From positions 682,001 through 746,000 of the forward strand of contig NZ_JAFBGA010000002.1 in the NCBI RefSeq assembly GCF_016909575.1: a DNA stretch of 64,000 nucleotides. Direction: 5' to 3'. Position numbers and translations under genes: made by a program. The DNA is from Streptomyces sp. HB132 (lineage in GTDB: Bacteria; Actinomycetota; Actinomycetes; Streptomycetales; Streptomycetaceae). Each line of letters opens with the position of its first letter. The first letter of the stretch is position 1. A model generated the notes under the pieces. The model saw only the letters and a program-made list of their open reading frames with translations, had not been told where the DNA came from and made no database searches. Below are positions 7,834-15,660 of this stretch, piece by piece.

Positions 7834-10149
7834 ATGTCAATTTCCAGTTCTGACCACACCGTCATGCCCGAGAACGACGTCGAGAACATCGAGGTCGTGC
7901 AGGCCGCCGAGGCCGTGGTGGCCCAGGCTCCCGAGGCAGCCGACGAGACCCCCGCCGCGGAGCCCGCGGTCGCCGAGAGCCCCGTCGAGGAGATCTCCGT
8001 CGCGGAGGTCGCCGAGGAAACCCTCTCCGAGGAGGCCGCCGAGGACGCCGAGCCCGGCATCACGTTCGCGTCGCTCGGGCTGCCCGAGGGCATCGTCCGC
8101 AAGCTCGCGCAGAACGGTGTGACGGCCCCCTTCCCGATCCAGGCCGCGACCATCCCGGACGCCCTGGCCGGCAAGGACATCCTCGGCCGTGGCCGCACCG
8201 GCTCGGGCAAGACGCTCTCCTTCGGTCTGCCGACCCTGGCCGCGCTGGCCGGTGGGCACACCGAGAAGAAGAAGCCCCGCGCGATCATCCTCACGCCTAC
8301 CCGTGAGCTCGCGATGCAGGTCGCGGACGCACTGCAGCCCTACGGCGACGTGCTCGGCCTGAAGATGAAGGTCGTCTGCGGCGGTACGTCGATGGGCAAC
8401 CAGATCTACGCGCTGGAGCGCGGTGTCGACGTCCTCGTCGCCACCCCGGGCCGGCTGCGCGACATCATCAACCGTGGCGCCTGCTCCCTGGCCAACGTCC
8501 AGGTCGCGGTCCTCGACGAGGCCGACCAGATGTCGGACCTGGGCTTCCTGCCCGAGGTCACCGAGCTGCTCGACCAGATCCCCGGTGGCGGCCAGCGCAT
8601 GCTCTTCTCCGCCACGATGGAGAACGAGATCGGCACGCTCGTCAAGCGCTACCTGAGCAACCCGGTCACCCACGAGGTCGACAGCGCCCAGGGCAACGTC
8701 TCGACCATGTCGCACCACGTCCTCGTCGTGAAGCCGAAGGACAAGGCGCCGGTCACGGCCGCGATCGCCGCCCGCAAGGGCCGCACGATCATCTTCGTCC
8801 GCACCCAGCTGGGCGCCGACCGCATCGCCGAGCAGCTCATCGAGTCCGGTGTGAAGGCCGACGCGCTGCACGGCGGCATGACGCAGGGCGCCCGTACCCG
8901 CGTCCTCGAGGACTTCAAGAAGGGCTACGTCAACGCCCTCGTCGCCACCGACGTCGCCGCCCGCGGCATCCACGTCGACGGCATCGACCTCGTCCTCAAC
9001 GTGGACCCGGCCGGCGACCACAAGGACTACCTGCACCGCTCGGGCCGTACCGCCCGTGCCGGCAAGTCCGGTGTCGTCGTGTCGCTGGCGCTTCCGCACC
9101 AGCGTCGCCAGATCTTCCGCCTCATGGAGGACGCGGGCGTCGACGCCTCGCGTCACATCGTCCAGGGCGCCGGCGTCTTCGAGCCCGAGGTCGCCGAGAT
9201 CACCGGAGCGCGGTCGCTGACCGAGGTCCAGGCCGACTCCGCGAACAACGCGGCCAAGCAGGCCGAGCGCGAGGCCGCCGACCTCACCAAGCAGCTGGAG
9301 CGCGTCCAGCGCCGTGCCGTCGAGCTGCGCGAGGAGGCCGACCGCCTGGTCGCCCGTGCCGCCCGCGAGCGGGGCGACGACCCGGAGGCGGCGGTGGCCG
9401 AGGTGGCCGCCGAGGCCGAGGCCGCGCTCGTCGCAGCCGTGTCCGTACCCGAGCAGCCGGCCGCGCGTGACGACCGTCGCGACGACCGGGGCAACTTCAG
9501 CCGCCGTGACGACCGCGGTGGCAACGACCGTGGCGGTTACCGCGGCGGCAACGACCGTACCGGCGAGCGCAGTGGACGCCCCGCCGGCGGCAGCGGTTAC
9601 CGCGGCAGCAACGACCGTCCGTCGTTCCGCGGCAGCAGCGACCGTCCGTCCGGTGGCTTCCGTTCCGGTGGCGAGCGTCGTGACGACCGCGGCGGCGACC
9701 GTGGTGGCCGTTCGTTCGAGCGTCGTGACAACGACCGTCCGTCGTTCAACCGCGAGCGTCGTGACGACCGCCCCTCGGGCGGCTTCCGCTCCGGCGGCGA
9801 GCGTCGTGACGACCGTCCGTCCGGTGGCTTCCGTTCCGGTGGCGAGCGTCGTGACGACCGCGGCGGCGACCGTGGTGGCCGTTCGTTCGAGCGTCGTGAC
9901 AACGACCGTCCGTCGTTCAACCGCGAGCGTCGTGACGACCGCCCCTCGGGCGGCTTCCGCTCCGGCGGCAGCGATCGCCCGTTCAACCGCGACCGTCGTG
10001 ACGACCGCCCCTCGGGTGGCTTCCGCTCCGGTGGCGGCGACCGCCCGACCGGCCGCCGCGACGACCACCGCGGTGGCACCGGCACGGGTACCGGCACCGG
10101 CACCTTCGGCCGCCGTGACGACAAGCCGCGCTGGAAGCGCAACGGCTGA
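7834..10149 (+). CDS. DEAD-box ATP-dependent RNA helicase with basic repetitive C-terminus
   Basis: 771 residues. An acidic Ala/Glu-rich segment (about 1-75) precedes the Q motif (FASLGLPEGIVRKL), Walker A (GRTGSGKT), PTRELA, DEAD (VLDEADQMSDLGF), SAT and the motif VI HRSGRTARAGKSG. After about residue 450 come a coiled, charged linker and an arginine/glycine/aspartate-rich tail of RRDDR, RGGDRGG and PSGGFRSGG units that should bind RNA. It is a RhlE/CsdA-type helicase for RNA folding, ribosome assembly or cold adaptation. The tail contains a long perfect DNA repeat. A UUCG-loop terminator follows. Confidence 0.93.
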   Translation: MSISSSDHTVMPENDVENIEVVQAAEAVVAQAPEAADETPAAEPAVAESPVEEISVAEVAEETLSEEAAEDAEPGITFASLGLPEGIVRKLAQNGVTAPFPIQAATIPDALAGKDILGRGRTGSGKTLSFGLPTLAALAGGHTEKKKPRAIILTPTRELAMQVADALQPYGDVLGLKMKVVCGGTSMGNQIYALERGVDVLVATPGRLRDIINRGACSLANVQVAVLDEADQMSDLGFLPEVTELLDQIPGGGQRMLFSATMENEIGTLVKRYLSNPVTHEVDSAQGNVSTMSHHVLVVKPKDKAPVTAAIAARKGRTIIFVRTQLGADRIAEQLIESGVKADALHGGMTQGARTRVLEDFKKGYVNALVATDVAARGIHVDGIDLVLNVDPAGDHKDYLHRSGRTARAGKSGVVVSLALPHQRRQIFRLMEDAGVDASRHIVQGAGVFEPEVAEITGARSLTEVQADSANNAAKQAEREAADLTKQLERVQRRAVELREEADRLVARAARERGDDPEAAVAEVAAEAEAALVAAVSVPEQPAARDDRRDDRGNFSRRDDRGGNDRGGYRGGNDRTGERSGRPAGGSGYRGSNDRPSFRGSSDRPSGGFRSGGERRDDRGGDRGGRSFERRDNDRPSFNRERRDDRPSGGFRSGGERRDDRPSGGFRSGGERRDDRGGDRGGRSFERRDNDRPSFNRERRDDRPSGGFRSGGSDRPFNRDRRDDRPSGGFRSGGGDRPTGRRDDHRGGTGTGTGTGTFGRRDDKPRWKRNG
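9639..9969 (+). repeat. Perfect 160-bp tandem repeat, 171-bp period, inside the helicase tail
   Basis: Bases 9639-9798 recur unchanged at 9810-9969, an in-frame offset of 57 codons. Each copy encodes GGFRSGGERRDD through RGGRSFERRDNDRPSFNRE. Identity at third positions indicates a recent duplication or active homogenisation. Confidence 0.85.
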
Positions 10150-10172
10150 GTCCGGCTGACCGACTGAACGCT

Positions 10173-10216
10173 CCTCGGGGCCCGCACGACACTTCGGTGT
10201 CGTGCGGGCCCCGAGG
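10173..10216. terminator. Very strong terminator after the DEAD-box helicase
   Basis: A perfect 20-bp stem (from CCTCGGGGCCCGCACGACAC) closes a TTCG tetraloop. It also separates the helicase from the permease, whose ATG lies 37 bp beyond. Confidence 0.92.
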
Positions 10217-10252
10217 CGTTTCCGGCGACCCTGCGAGGGCATCGCTGGGGGC

Positions 10253-11809
10253 ATGACAAACGACGAAGCGGTGGCCGCCGAGCCGCCACCCGACGCCCTC
10301 GAGGCACCTCCGGCCGCGTCCTCCGACGAGGAACGGCTGGCCGAACTCGGATACACCCAGGTGCTCGCCCGCCGGATGTCCGCCTTCTCCAACTACGCCG
10401 TCTCGTTCACGATCATCTCGGTGCTCTCCGGCTGCCTGACGCTGTATCTGTTCGGCATGAACACCGGCGGACCCGCCGTCATCACGTGGGGTTGGGTCGG
10501 CGTCGGGCTGATGACGCTGTTCGTCGGGCTGGCGATGGCCGAGATCTGTTCGGCGTACCCGACGTCCGCGGGTCTGTACTTCTGGGCCCACCGGCTCGCT
10601 CCGCCACGCTCGGCCGCGGCGTGGGCCTGGTTCGCCGGCTGGTTCAACGTGCTGGGCCAGGTGGCCGTCACCGCCGGCATCGACTTCGGGGCGGCGTCCT
10701 TCCTCGGGGCCTACCTGAACCTCCAGTTCGGCTTCGAGGTCACACCCGGCCGTACGATCCTGCTCTTCGCCGCGATCCTGGTCCTGCACGGCCTCCTGAA
10801 CACCTTCGGCGTGGGAATCGTCGCCGTCCTCAACAACGTCAGCGTGTGGTGGCACGTGGTCGGGGTCGCCGTCATCGTGGGCGCGCTCACCTTCGTGCCC
10901 GACTCGCACCAGTCGGCGTCGTACGTCTTCACCGAGTTCGTCAACAACACCGGCTGGGGAAGCGGCTTCTACGTCGTGATGATCGGCCTGCTGATGGCGC
11001 AGTACACCTTCACCGGGTACGACGCCTCCGCCCACATGACGGAGGAGACCCACGACGCGGCCGTGGCGGGCCCGCGTGGCATCGTGCAGTCCATCTGGAC
11101 GTCCTGGATCGCCGGCTTCGTGCTCCTGCTGGGCTTCACCTTCGCCATCCAGTCCTACGACGGCGCCCTGAACTCCCCGACGGGAGCACCGCCCGCCCAG
11201 ATCCTCCTGGACGCGCTGGGCGCCACCACGGGCAAGCTCCTGCTGCTCGTCGTGATCGGCGCGCAGTTGTTCTGCGGGATGGCGTCGGTGACCGCGAACA
11301 GCCGCATGATCTACGCCTTCTCGCGCGACGGGGCGCTGCCCTTCTCGCGCGTCTGGCACACGGTCAGCCCCCGCACCCGCACCCCTGTCGCGGCGGTCTG
11401 GCTGGCCGCGCTCGGCGCACTGGCCCTCGGCCTCCCGTACCTGATCAACGTCACCGCGTACGCCGCCGTCACGTCCATCGCGGTGATCGGCCTGTACATC
11501 GCCTACGTCATCCCGACCCTGCTCAGACTGCTGCGGGGCGAGGACTTCGTCCGGGGCCCCTGGCACCTGGGCCGATGGTCCCGGCCCATCGGGATCGTCG
11601 CGGTGACCTGGGTCGGGGTGATCACGGTGCTGTTCATGCTGCCCCAGGTGTCCCCGATCACCTGGGAGAGCTTCAACTACGCTCCCCTGGCGGTCCTGGT
11701 GGTGCTCGGCTTCGCCGCCGTCTGGTGGCTGGTCTCGGCCCGCCACTGGTTCCTCAAGCCGGCCGACCCGGATCACAAGCGCACGAACACGGCCGAATCC
11801 TCCGACTGA
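10253..11809 (+). CDS. APC-family amino acid permease
   Basis: A 518-residue protein with about 12 membrane helices. Typical amino acid/polyamine/organocation features include the early YAVSFTIISVLSGCLTLY segment, SGMNTGGP-like unwound helix residues (FGMNTGGPAVITWGW), and AEICSAYPTSAGLYFWAHRLAP. It probably takes up an amino acid or GABA-like compound by proton symport; the exact substrate cannot be read. The ATG at 10253 follows GGGGG and is the first start downstream of the terminator. A GC-rich hairpin follows the gene. Confidence 0.9.
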   Translation: MTNDEAVAAEPPPDALEAPPAASSDEERLAELGYTQVLARRMSAFSNYAVSFTIISVLSGCLTLYLFGMNTGGPAVITWGWVGVGLMTLFVGLAMAEICSAYPTSAGLYFWAHRLAPPRSAAAWAWFAGWFNVLGQVAVTAGIDFGAASFLGAYLNLQFGFEVTPGRTILLFAAILVLHGLLNTFGVGIVAVLNNVSVWWHVVGVAVIVGALTFVPDSHQSASYVFTEFVNNTGWGSGFYVVMIGLLMAQYTFTGYDASAHMTEETHDAAVAGPRGIVQSIWTSWIAGFVLLLGFTFAIQSYDGALNSPTGAPPAQILLDALGATTGKLLLLVVIGAQLFCGMASVTANSRMIYAFSRDGALPFSRVWHTVSPRTRTPVAAVWLAALGALALGLPYLINVTAYAAVTSIAVIGLYIAYVIPTLLRLLRGEDFVRGPWHLGRWSRPIGIVAVTWVGVITVLFMLPQVSPITWESFNYAPLAVLVVLGFAAVWWLVSARHWFLKPADPDHKRTNTAESSD

Positions 11810-11831
11810 CCGGGCGCTCCCGGGCACGACA

Positions 11832-11868
11832 GGGCCCGGCACCCGATACCCGATCGGCTGCCGGGCCC
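11832..11868. terminator. Terminator after the APC permease
   Basis: A 10-bp perfect stem GGGCCCGGCA/TGCCGGGCCC with a 17-base loop, directly upstream of tRNA-Lys. Confidence 0.7.
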
Positions 11869-11899
11869 GGGGAAGCTATGCTCGGGGGTGATCCATCAG

Positions 11900-11973
11900 G
11901 GGCCGTTAGCTCAATTGGTCAGAGCAGCGGACTTTTAATCCGTTGGTTGTGGGTTCGAGTCCCACACGGCCTA
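11900..11973 (+). tRNA. tRNA-Lys (TTT), element integration site
   Basis: A full cloverleaf: acceptor GGGCCGT/ACGGCCT (terminal G-U), D-arm GCTC/GAGC, anticodon loop CTTTTAA (anticodon TTT), T-arm GTGGG-TTCGAGT-CCCAC. CCA is not encoded. From the anticodon stem onward (11929) the gene is also part of attL. The integrated element supplies this 3' half, so the functional tRNA is restored. Confidence 0.95.
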
Positions 11974-11979
11974 CCGATC
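11929..11979 (+). other. attL core (51-bp direct repeat)
   Basis: Runs from GGACTTTTAATCCGTTGG in the anticodon arm of tRNA-Lys through CGGCCTACCGATC just past the gene. It is identical to attR. Crossover within it keeps the tRNA functional. Confidence 0.93.
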
Positions 11980-12013
11980 GCAGGGAAGGGGCACCCCTTC
12001 TGACCTGCTACTT

Positions 12014-12047
12014 AGCGCCTCGACCGGCTTCATCCGGTCGGGGCGCT
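12014..12047 (+). terminator. Element-borne terminator behind tRNA-Lys
   Basis: Stem AGCGCC-t-CGACCGG / CCGGTCG-g-GGCGCT with loop CTTCAT. It belongs to the element because it lies past attL, yet stands where the chromosomal tRNA terminator would be. It resembles the chromosomal one now found after attR. Confidence 0.75.
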
Positions 12048-12065
12048 TCGTCGTCCCGGGGCTCT

Positions 12066-12091
12066 TGCGTGAGCGATGCGTGAGCGGACGG
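12066..12091 (+). repeat. Left arm-type direct repeat (26 bp)
   Basis: A tandem of two near-identical 11-mers (GCGTGAGCGAT then GCGTGAGCGGA) starting 87 bp inside attL. The same 26 bases occur in the same orientation at 32558-32583. In pSAM2-type elements the integrase binds short direct repeats flanking the attP core; the position and symmetry here fit that role. Confidence 0.65.
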
Positions 12092-12146
12092 CCCGAAGCA
12101 GGGCCGGACGAAGGCGTATCTGGGAGCACGAGGCAGGGTCCCGCGG

Positions 12147-12650
12147 CTACAAGCGCGAGGCGGCGTCCGCCCAGAGAGGCATGTACAAGCCTTCGCCGAC
12201 GGCCTCCTCTTCGTACCAGCTGGTGCCGGCCAGCCAGGCTTCCAGCCACTCGGCGAGACAGCCCGCGTCTACGAACCAGGTGCCAGACAGTTCCTGATCG
12301 TGGATCGCGTTCGGTTCGAAGAGCAAGACGGTCCCGCCCTGGCTCGGGCAGTCGACCCCGGCGACCATGGCGCAGCCCCAGTCCAGGATCGGCACGACGC
12401 CCTTGGTCCAGGATCACCAGGTGTCCGCGTCGGCAGGCGGAATGCAATCGAGATAGCTGTCCGCCACCGTCGACTCGTCGTCGGACTGAGGTGCGGGTGT
12501 GAGCGACAGCAGGGACTCCGCAGGGCCGAAGCCCCCGTCGCCCACCCGCTGACACAGTGCGGCGAGGAGGGGGTGCAGCCGGAATCCGAGCCGCTTCTCT
12601 GGGGCAATCAGTCCGACAGCAGTGATGGGTGTCTGGAGGCGCCCACTCTC
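12147..12650 (-). pseudogene. SMI1/KNR4 (SUKH) family protein, degraded
   Basis: The reading frame gives EKRLGFRLHPLLAALCQRVGDGGFGPAESL, then an in-frame TGA, then TKGVVPILDWGCAMVAGVDC and FVDAGCLAEWLEAWLAGTSW to a TAG. Both halves are in the same frame, so a single nonsense change (probably TGG to TGA in a Trp-rich stretch) splits the gene. The N-terminus is lost near the integrase fragment. SUKH proteins are often immunity proteins to secreted toxins, but no toxin partner is seen. Confidence 0.65.
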
Positions 12651-12714
12651 CGCAGACTTTGCTGCGACCCGTCCGAGCAGATCAGCAGACACGTTGATTC
12701 GGCCTCGCCCCTGG

Positions 12715-12913
12715 ACGGCTGGACGCTGCACCGGCTGCGGCACTCCGCGTTCAGCCACGACGCCGAGGATGGTACCCCCACCCCGATGCTGCTGGCCCGC
12801 TCCCGCCACGCTTCCGGCCGCTCCCGGAGCGGTACACCCGTCCCGGTGTGGACACGGTCGCCCGGCACGTCGCCGAACGCGATCCCGCAGCCCGGCGCAA
12901 CCCGCCCCGCTGA
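12715..12913 (+). pseudogene. Tyrosine recombinase C-terminal fragment, copy 1
   Basis: Translation gives WTLHRLRHSAFSHDAEDG, then PMLLARSRHASGRS. A one-base deletion shifts the frame before ERYTRPGVDTVARHVAERD and a TGA. These are the HxLRH, H and Tyr boxes of a phage-type integrase; the catalytic N-terminal half is missing. It is closely related to the fragment near 17.7 kb and unrelated in detail to the intact integrase. Confidence 0.75.
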
Positions 12914-13113
12914 CAGGCGAGAGCGGTCAGAGGTTGGGGGGACTTGAGCGAGGCGACCGCCGCCGCATCGCCCACCGCTGTCGCCGCTTTGACCGACGGC
13001 CGCCACTAGCGCGTCAGCCAGAGCCCCTTCCAAGTGCACCTGCCTGGTGGCCTGCGGTCTCGGCGTGACTGGGCTGGAGGGCTTGAACGCGACGCCGTGA
13101 CGAACAGAGATGG

Positions 13114-13947
13114 TCAGCGAACGACGAACTGCTCCAGCTCCGGATCGTCGAAGAATGCGCGGTTAGTGTAGGCGAAGCGCACGGCCAGTGCCAGATTCGC
13201 GGAACGGGCAGCCGGAATGGCCGCCCGCGCGCCCTCCGGAGACGCGGGTGGTGGCATGCAGTCGAGTATGAATGCCCGTGCGTGGGCCACGAACTTATCG
13301 AGCGTGCTGGGGCTCGCACCCGCCTGTGCGGCAATCTGGACACGGTTCTCCAGTCCCAGGGCAAGGGCCTGCCAGAGTCGCAGCTGTGTCCGTGTCCCGC
13401 ACACCGTATGCAGCTTCAGATGCTCTGGACGGTTGTAGTACGGGCGCAGATGCGCACCGAGAGGCGGATCGCGTCCGTCCAGGAGGTCGCAGATAGCTTC
13501 CGCTTGCCTCGGGGGCTCCAAAGACTTGCTGATCCAGGTGCTTGGTTTGTGGGGGGAGAGTTCGAAGGCGGCGCGAAGCATCAGCTCTCGGTTTCCTTCG
13601 ACGTCCGCCGTGTAGAGCGCCGTCGTTGTGTGAGGCGTGGCCTCGGCCAGTAGCCGCAGTGCTGTCAGCCCGTGGCTCTGGGAACCGCCGGCCCGGCGGG
13701 ATCCGAAATCGAGGTCGACGAGCGCCAGGTCGTATGTGACCCCCATATCCCACGCCAGCTCGACGGTGGCGGGAATGTCGTTAGGGTTGGTCACCTGAGC
13801 GGTCTCGAACGTCAGACGTCCTGACGTGACGGCGGGATGCTTGTTAAGCATCCCCTCAATGCTGTACTCGATCGTGCCCAGGTCATCGGCGATTAAGATG
13901 TGTCGAACGGGCTTACTCTCTTCGAGCTGATGAAGTGTATTGGTCAA
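13114..13947 (-). CDS. Response regulator with receiver and C-terminal HTH
   Basis: 277 residues. The receiver domain has the acidic pair D21-D22 (HILIADDLG), phosphoacceptor D78 (LALVDLDFG) and the conserved lysine in WISKSLE. After a linker, NRVQIAAQAGASPSTLDKFVAHARAFI resembles a LuxR-type helix-turn-helix. It follows the histidine kinase gene by about 94 bp on the same strand, so the two form a two-component system. Targets are unknown; the divergent NDT-S1 operon is the obvious candidate. Confidence 0.8.
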   Translation of the reverse strand: MTNTLHQLEESKPVRHILIADDLGTIEYSIEGMLNKHPAVTSGRLTFETAQVTNPNDIPATVELAWDMGVTYDLALVDLDFGSRRAGGSQSHGLTALRLLAEATPHTTTALYTADVEGNRELMLRAAFELSPHKPSTWISKSLEPPRQAEAICDLLDGRDPPLGAHLRPYYNRPEHLKLHTVCGTRTQLRLWQALALGLENRVQIAAQAGASPSTLDKFVAHARAFILDCMPPPASPEGARAAIPAARSANLALAVRFAYTNRAFFDDPELEQFVVR

Positions 13948-14041
13948 GGAGAGCTACCTCCGACTGGCGATGTGTGGGACGCCAGTGTTTCAGAGGTCCG
14001 GTGAGACGTCAGCAAGGCTGTATCCATCGATGAGTTGATGC

Positions 14042-15457
14042 TCATAGAGCGAGCCAGGTTGCGCGTACCCGGGCCCCGCCGTCGGGTACTCGGCTCACCT
14101 CGATCCCACCGCCACGCCGCTTCAGCCTCCGGTCCAGCACGGCGAGGCTGGCCCCCTGCCGGCTCATCGACGAGGTGCCGTCGAAGCCGCTTCCGTCGTC
14201 CTCCACCGTCGCGGTCACCCTGCGGCGTCGGCCCTCCAGGGTCGTGCTGATGGAGATCCGGATGCCGTAGGCGGATCGGCCGAGTCGATTGGCCTCGCGG
14301 ACGCTGTTGGCGCACAGGTCGCTGAGGATGATCTCTAGCAGATTCAGGTCGGTGGGGCGTAGCGGCGCCCCCTCCGTGCCCTCGCTCTGCGCCGACAGCT
14401 CGATTGCCGAGCTGTCGGCTGCAAGGGCACGGGATGTCGACCGGACGCCTTCGATGATCTCATCGAGGTCGAGAGAGTCGCCCTCGCGGAACGGGTGGCA
14501 GCGCAAGGTCTCGACCTGATGTACCAGGCTGTGCCAGCTTGCCTGTGCCGCCGGGGATTGGGAGTCCAGTTCCAGGTATGTACCGAGGATGCGCAACTCG
14601 TTCTTAATCTTGCTGTGCACCACGCTTGACACCGCGTCGGACAGGTCTTTGCGTTGATCGCGCAGTGCATCTGGAAGCGCACTCAGCAGCGCGTTCACCA
14701 GGCTCACGTCCACGTAGAGACGGAGCATTAGCCCCGCGATCACGATCGCACTGTCGGGTCCCGGCGCCGACACCGGTGCACACACCCGGTACAGCGCGAA
14801 CCCCGTTCCGGCCAGGGCGAGGGGGAGCAGGAAGCGGATCCAGGCGTGGTCGGCCCGTCGGGCAAGCGCGGGCTGATACCAGGACGGGTCGATGACGTAC
14901 TGGGAGAACGGGAAGTACAGGAGCAGAAGCGTGAATGCGACGGACCACAGGACCGGCACTGTCTGATGGGCCTGCGGCGCCGTCCAGGCGGTGAGTGAGG
15001 ACATGGCGAGGACTCCCGCGCCCTCGGTCAAGCCGGGCACGTCCACGCTCACCTGCCTGTCCCTGGCCGTGCGTCGCAGATAGCCGGAGAAGCGATGCAG
15101 GGCACGCCGGTCGTCCATCCAGTCCAGTACGCCTTCGTGGTGGTGACTCCACGCTGCAACCGCACCCAGGGTGGACAGGACCCCGGTCACGAGAACCAGG
15201 GTGCCGAGAAGACGCGTACTGTCCTGCGGCCGGCTGGTGGGGCCGGTGAGCACTTCGATGATCAGGGCGCCTGCCCACAGTGGGACGACGATGAGCCTGC
15301 TGATCGCCATCCGCCGGTAGAAGCCGTGAAGGGCGCGCCTGATCATGACCGCGTGCTGGGTGGTGTGGAGTTCGGGTCGATGGCCGGGGACGAGAGCGCC
15401 CTTGCCGAACACCCGGTCGCGTATCGAGAGTGTCGCTTCCTCTGAAGGCATGCGCAC
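14042..15457 (-). CDS. Membrane sensor histidine kinase
   Basis: 471 residues with two hydrophobic pairs in the first 250 residues (RLIVVPLWAGALIIEVL, LLGTLVLVTGVLSTLGAV, VPVLWSVAFTLLLLYF, FLLPLALAGTGFALY). A dimerisation/phosphoacceptor segment SSVVHSKIKNELRIL has its histidine at about 281. The ATPase domain shows an N box (LSDLCANSVREAN) and G1 box (VEDDGSGFD). It should phosphorylate the response regulator just downstream. The start is GTG at 15457 or ATG at 15451; neither has a strong ribosome site. Confidence 0.85.
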   Translation of the reverse strand: MRMPSEEATLSIRDRVFGKGALVPGHRPELHTTQHAVMIRRALHGFYRRMAISRLIVVPLWAGALIIEVLTGPTSRPQDSTRLLGTLVLVTGVLSTLGAVAAWSHHHEGVLDWMDDRRALHRFSGYLRRTARDRQVSVDVPGLTEGAGVLAMSSLTAWTAPQAHQTVPVLWSVAFTLLLLYFPFSQYVIDPSWYQPALARRADHAWIRFLLPLALAGTGFALYRVCAPVSAPGPDSAIVIAGLMLRLYVDVSLVNALLSALPDALRDQRKDLSDAVSSVVHSKIKNELRILGTYLELDSQSPAAQASWHSLVHQVETLRCHPFREGDSLDLDEIIEGVRSTSRALAADSSAIELSAQSEGTEGAPLRPTDLNLLEIILSDLCANSVREANRLGRSAYGIRISISTTLEGRRRRVTATVEDDGSGFDGTSSMSRQGASLAVLDRRLKRRGGGIEVSRVPDGGARVRATWLAL

Positions 15458-15660
15458 GATTGTCGCCGACGGGCATCACCGGAGGGAGGGAAACCTTCGT
15501 ATACCGGATTGCAAAACTTTGTAACGCGTACGGCAATTCAGTGCCTCGCTGATTCCCTTCGCCTTCCTGGAAGGTGGTGTACAGCCGACTTCGGATCAAC
15601 TCCCCGATGCTGGGGCCGATGTCGGGCATCACAAATAGATCACTTCAAGGAAGGAACGAA
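15458..15660. promoter_or_regulatory. Divergent control region between sensor kinase and NDT-S1 operon
   Basis: About 200 bp, with a locally AT-rich stretch around ATTGCAAAACTTTGTAACG that is unusual for this genome and likely holds promoter or operator sequence. The downstream gene has a strong ribosome site GGAAGGAA at 15649-15656. No clean -10/-35 pair can be assigned by eye. Confidence 0.4.

Noticed and set aside
9639..9969. CRISPR-like regular repeat
   Set aside because: Two in-frame 160-bp copies within a coding tail, with no spacers; not a CRISPR array. I saw no CRISPR array elsewhere in the window.
7837..10392. 851-codon minus-strand frame across the helicase
   Set aside because: Antisense shadow of a repetitive GC-rich gene; its Thr/Ala/Val repeats mirror the RGG-type tail.
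12417..12419. In-frame TGA in the SMI1 gene read as selenocysteine or recoding
   Set aside because: No SECIS-like element, no selenoprotein precedent in this family, and the N-terminus is truncated; simple decay is the better reading.
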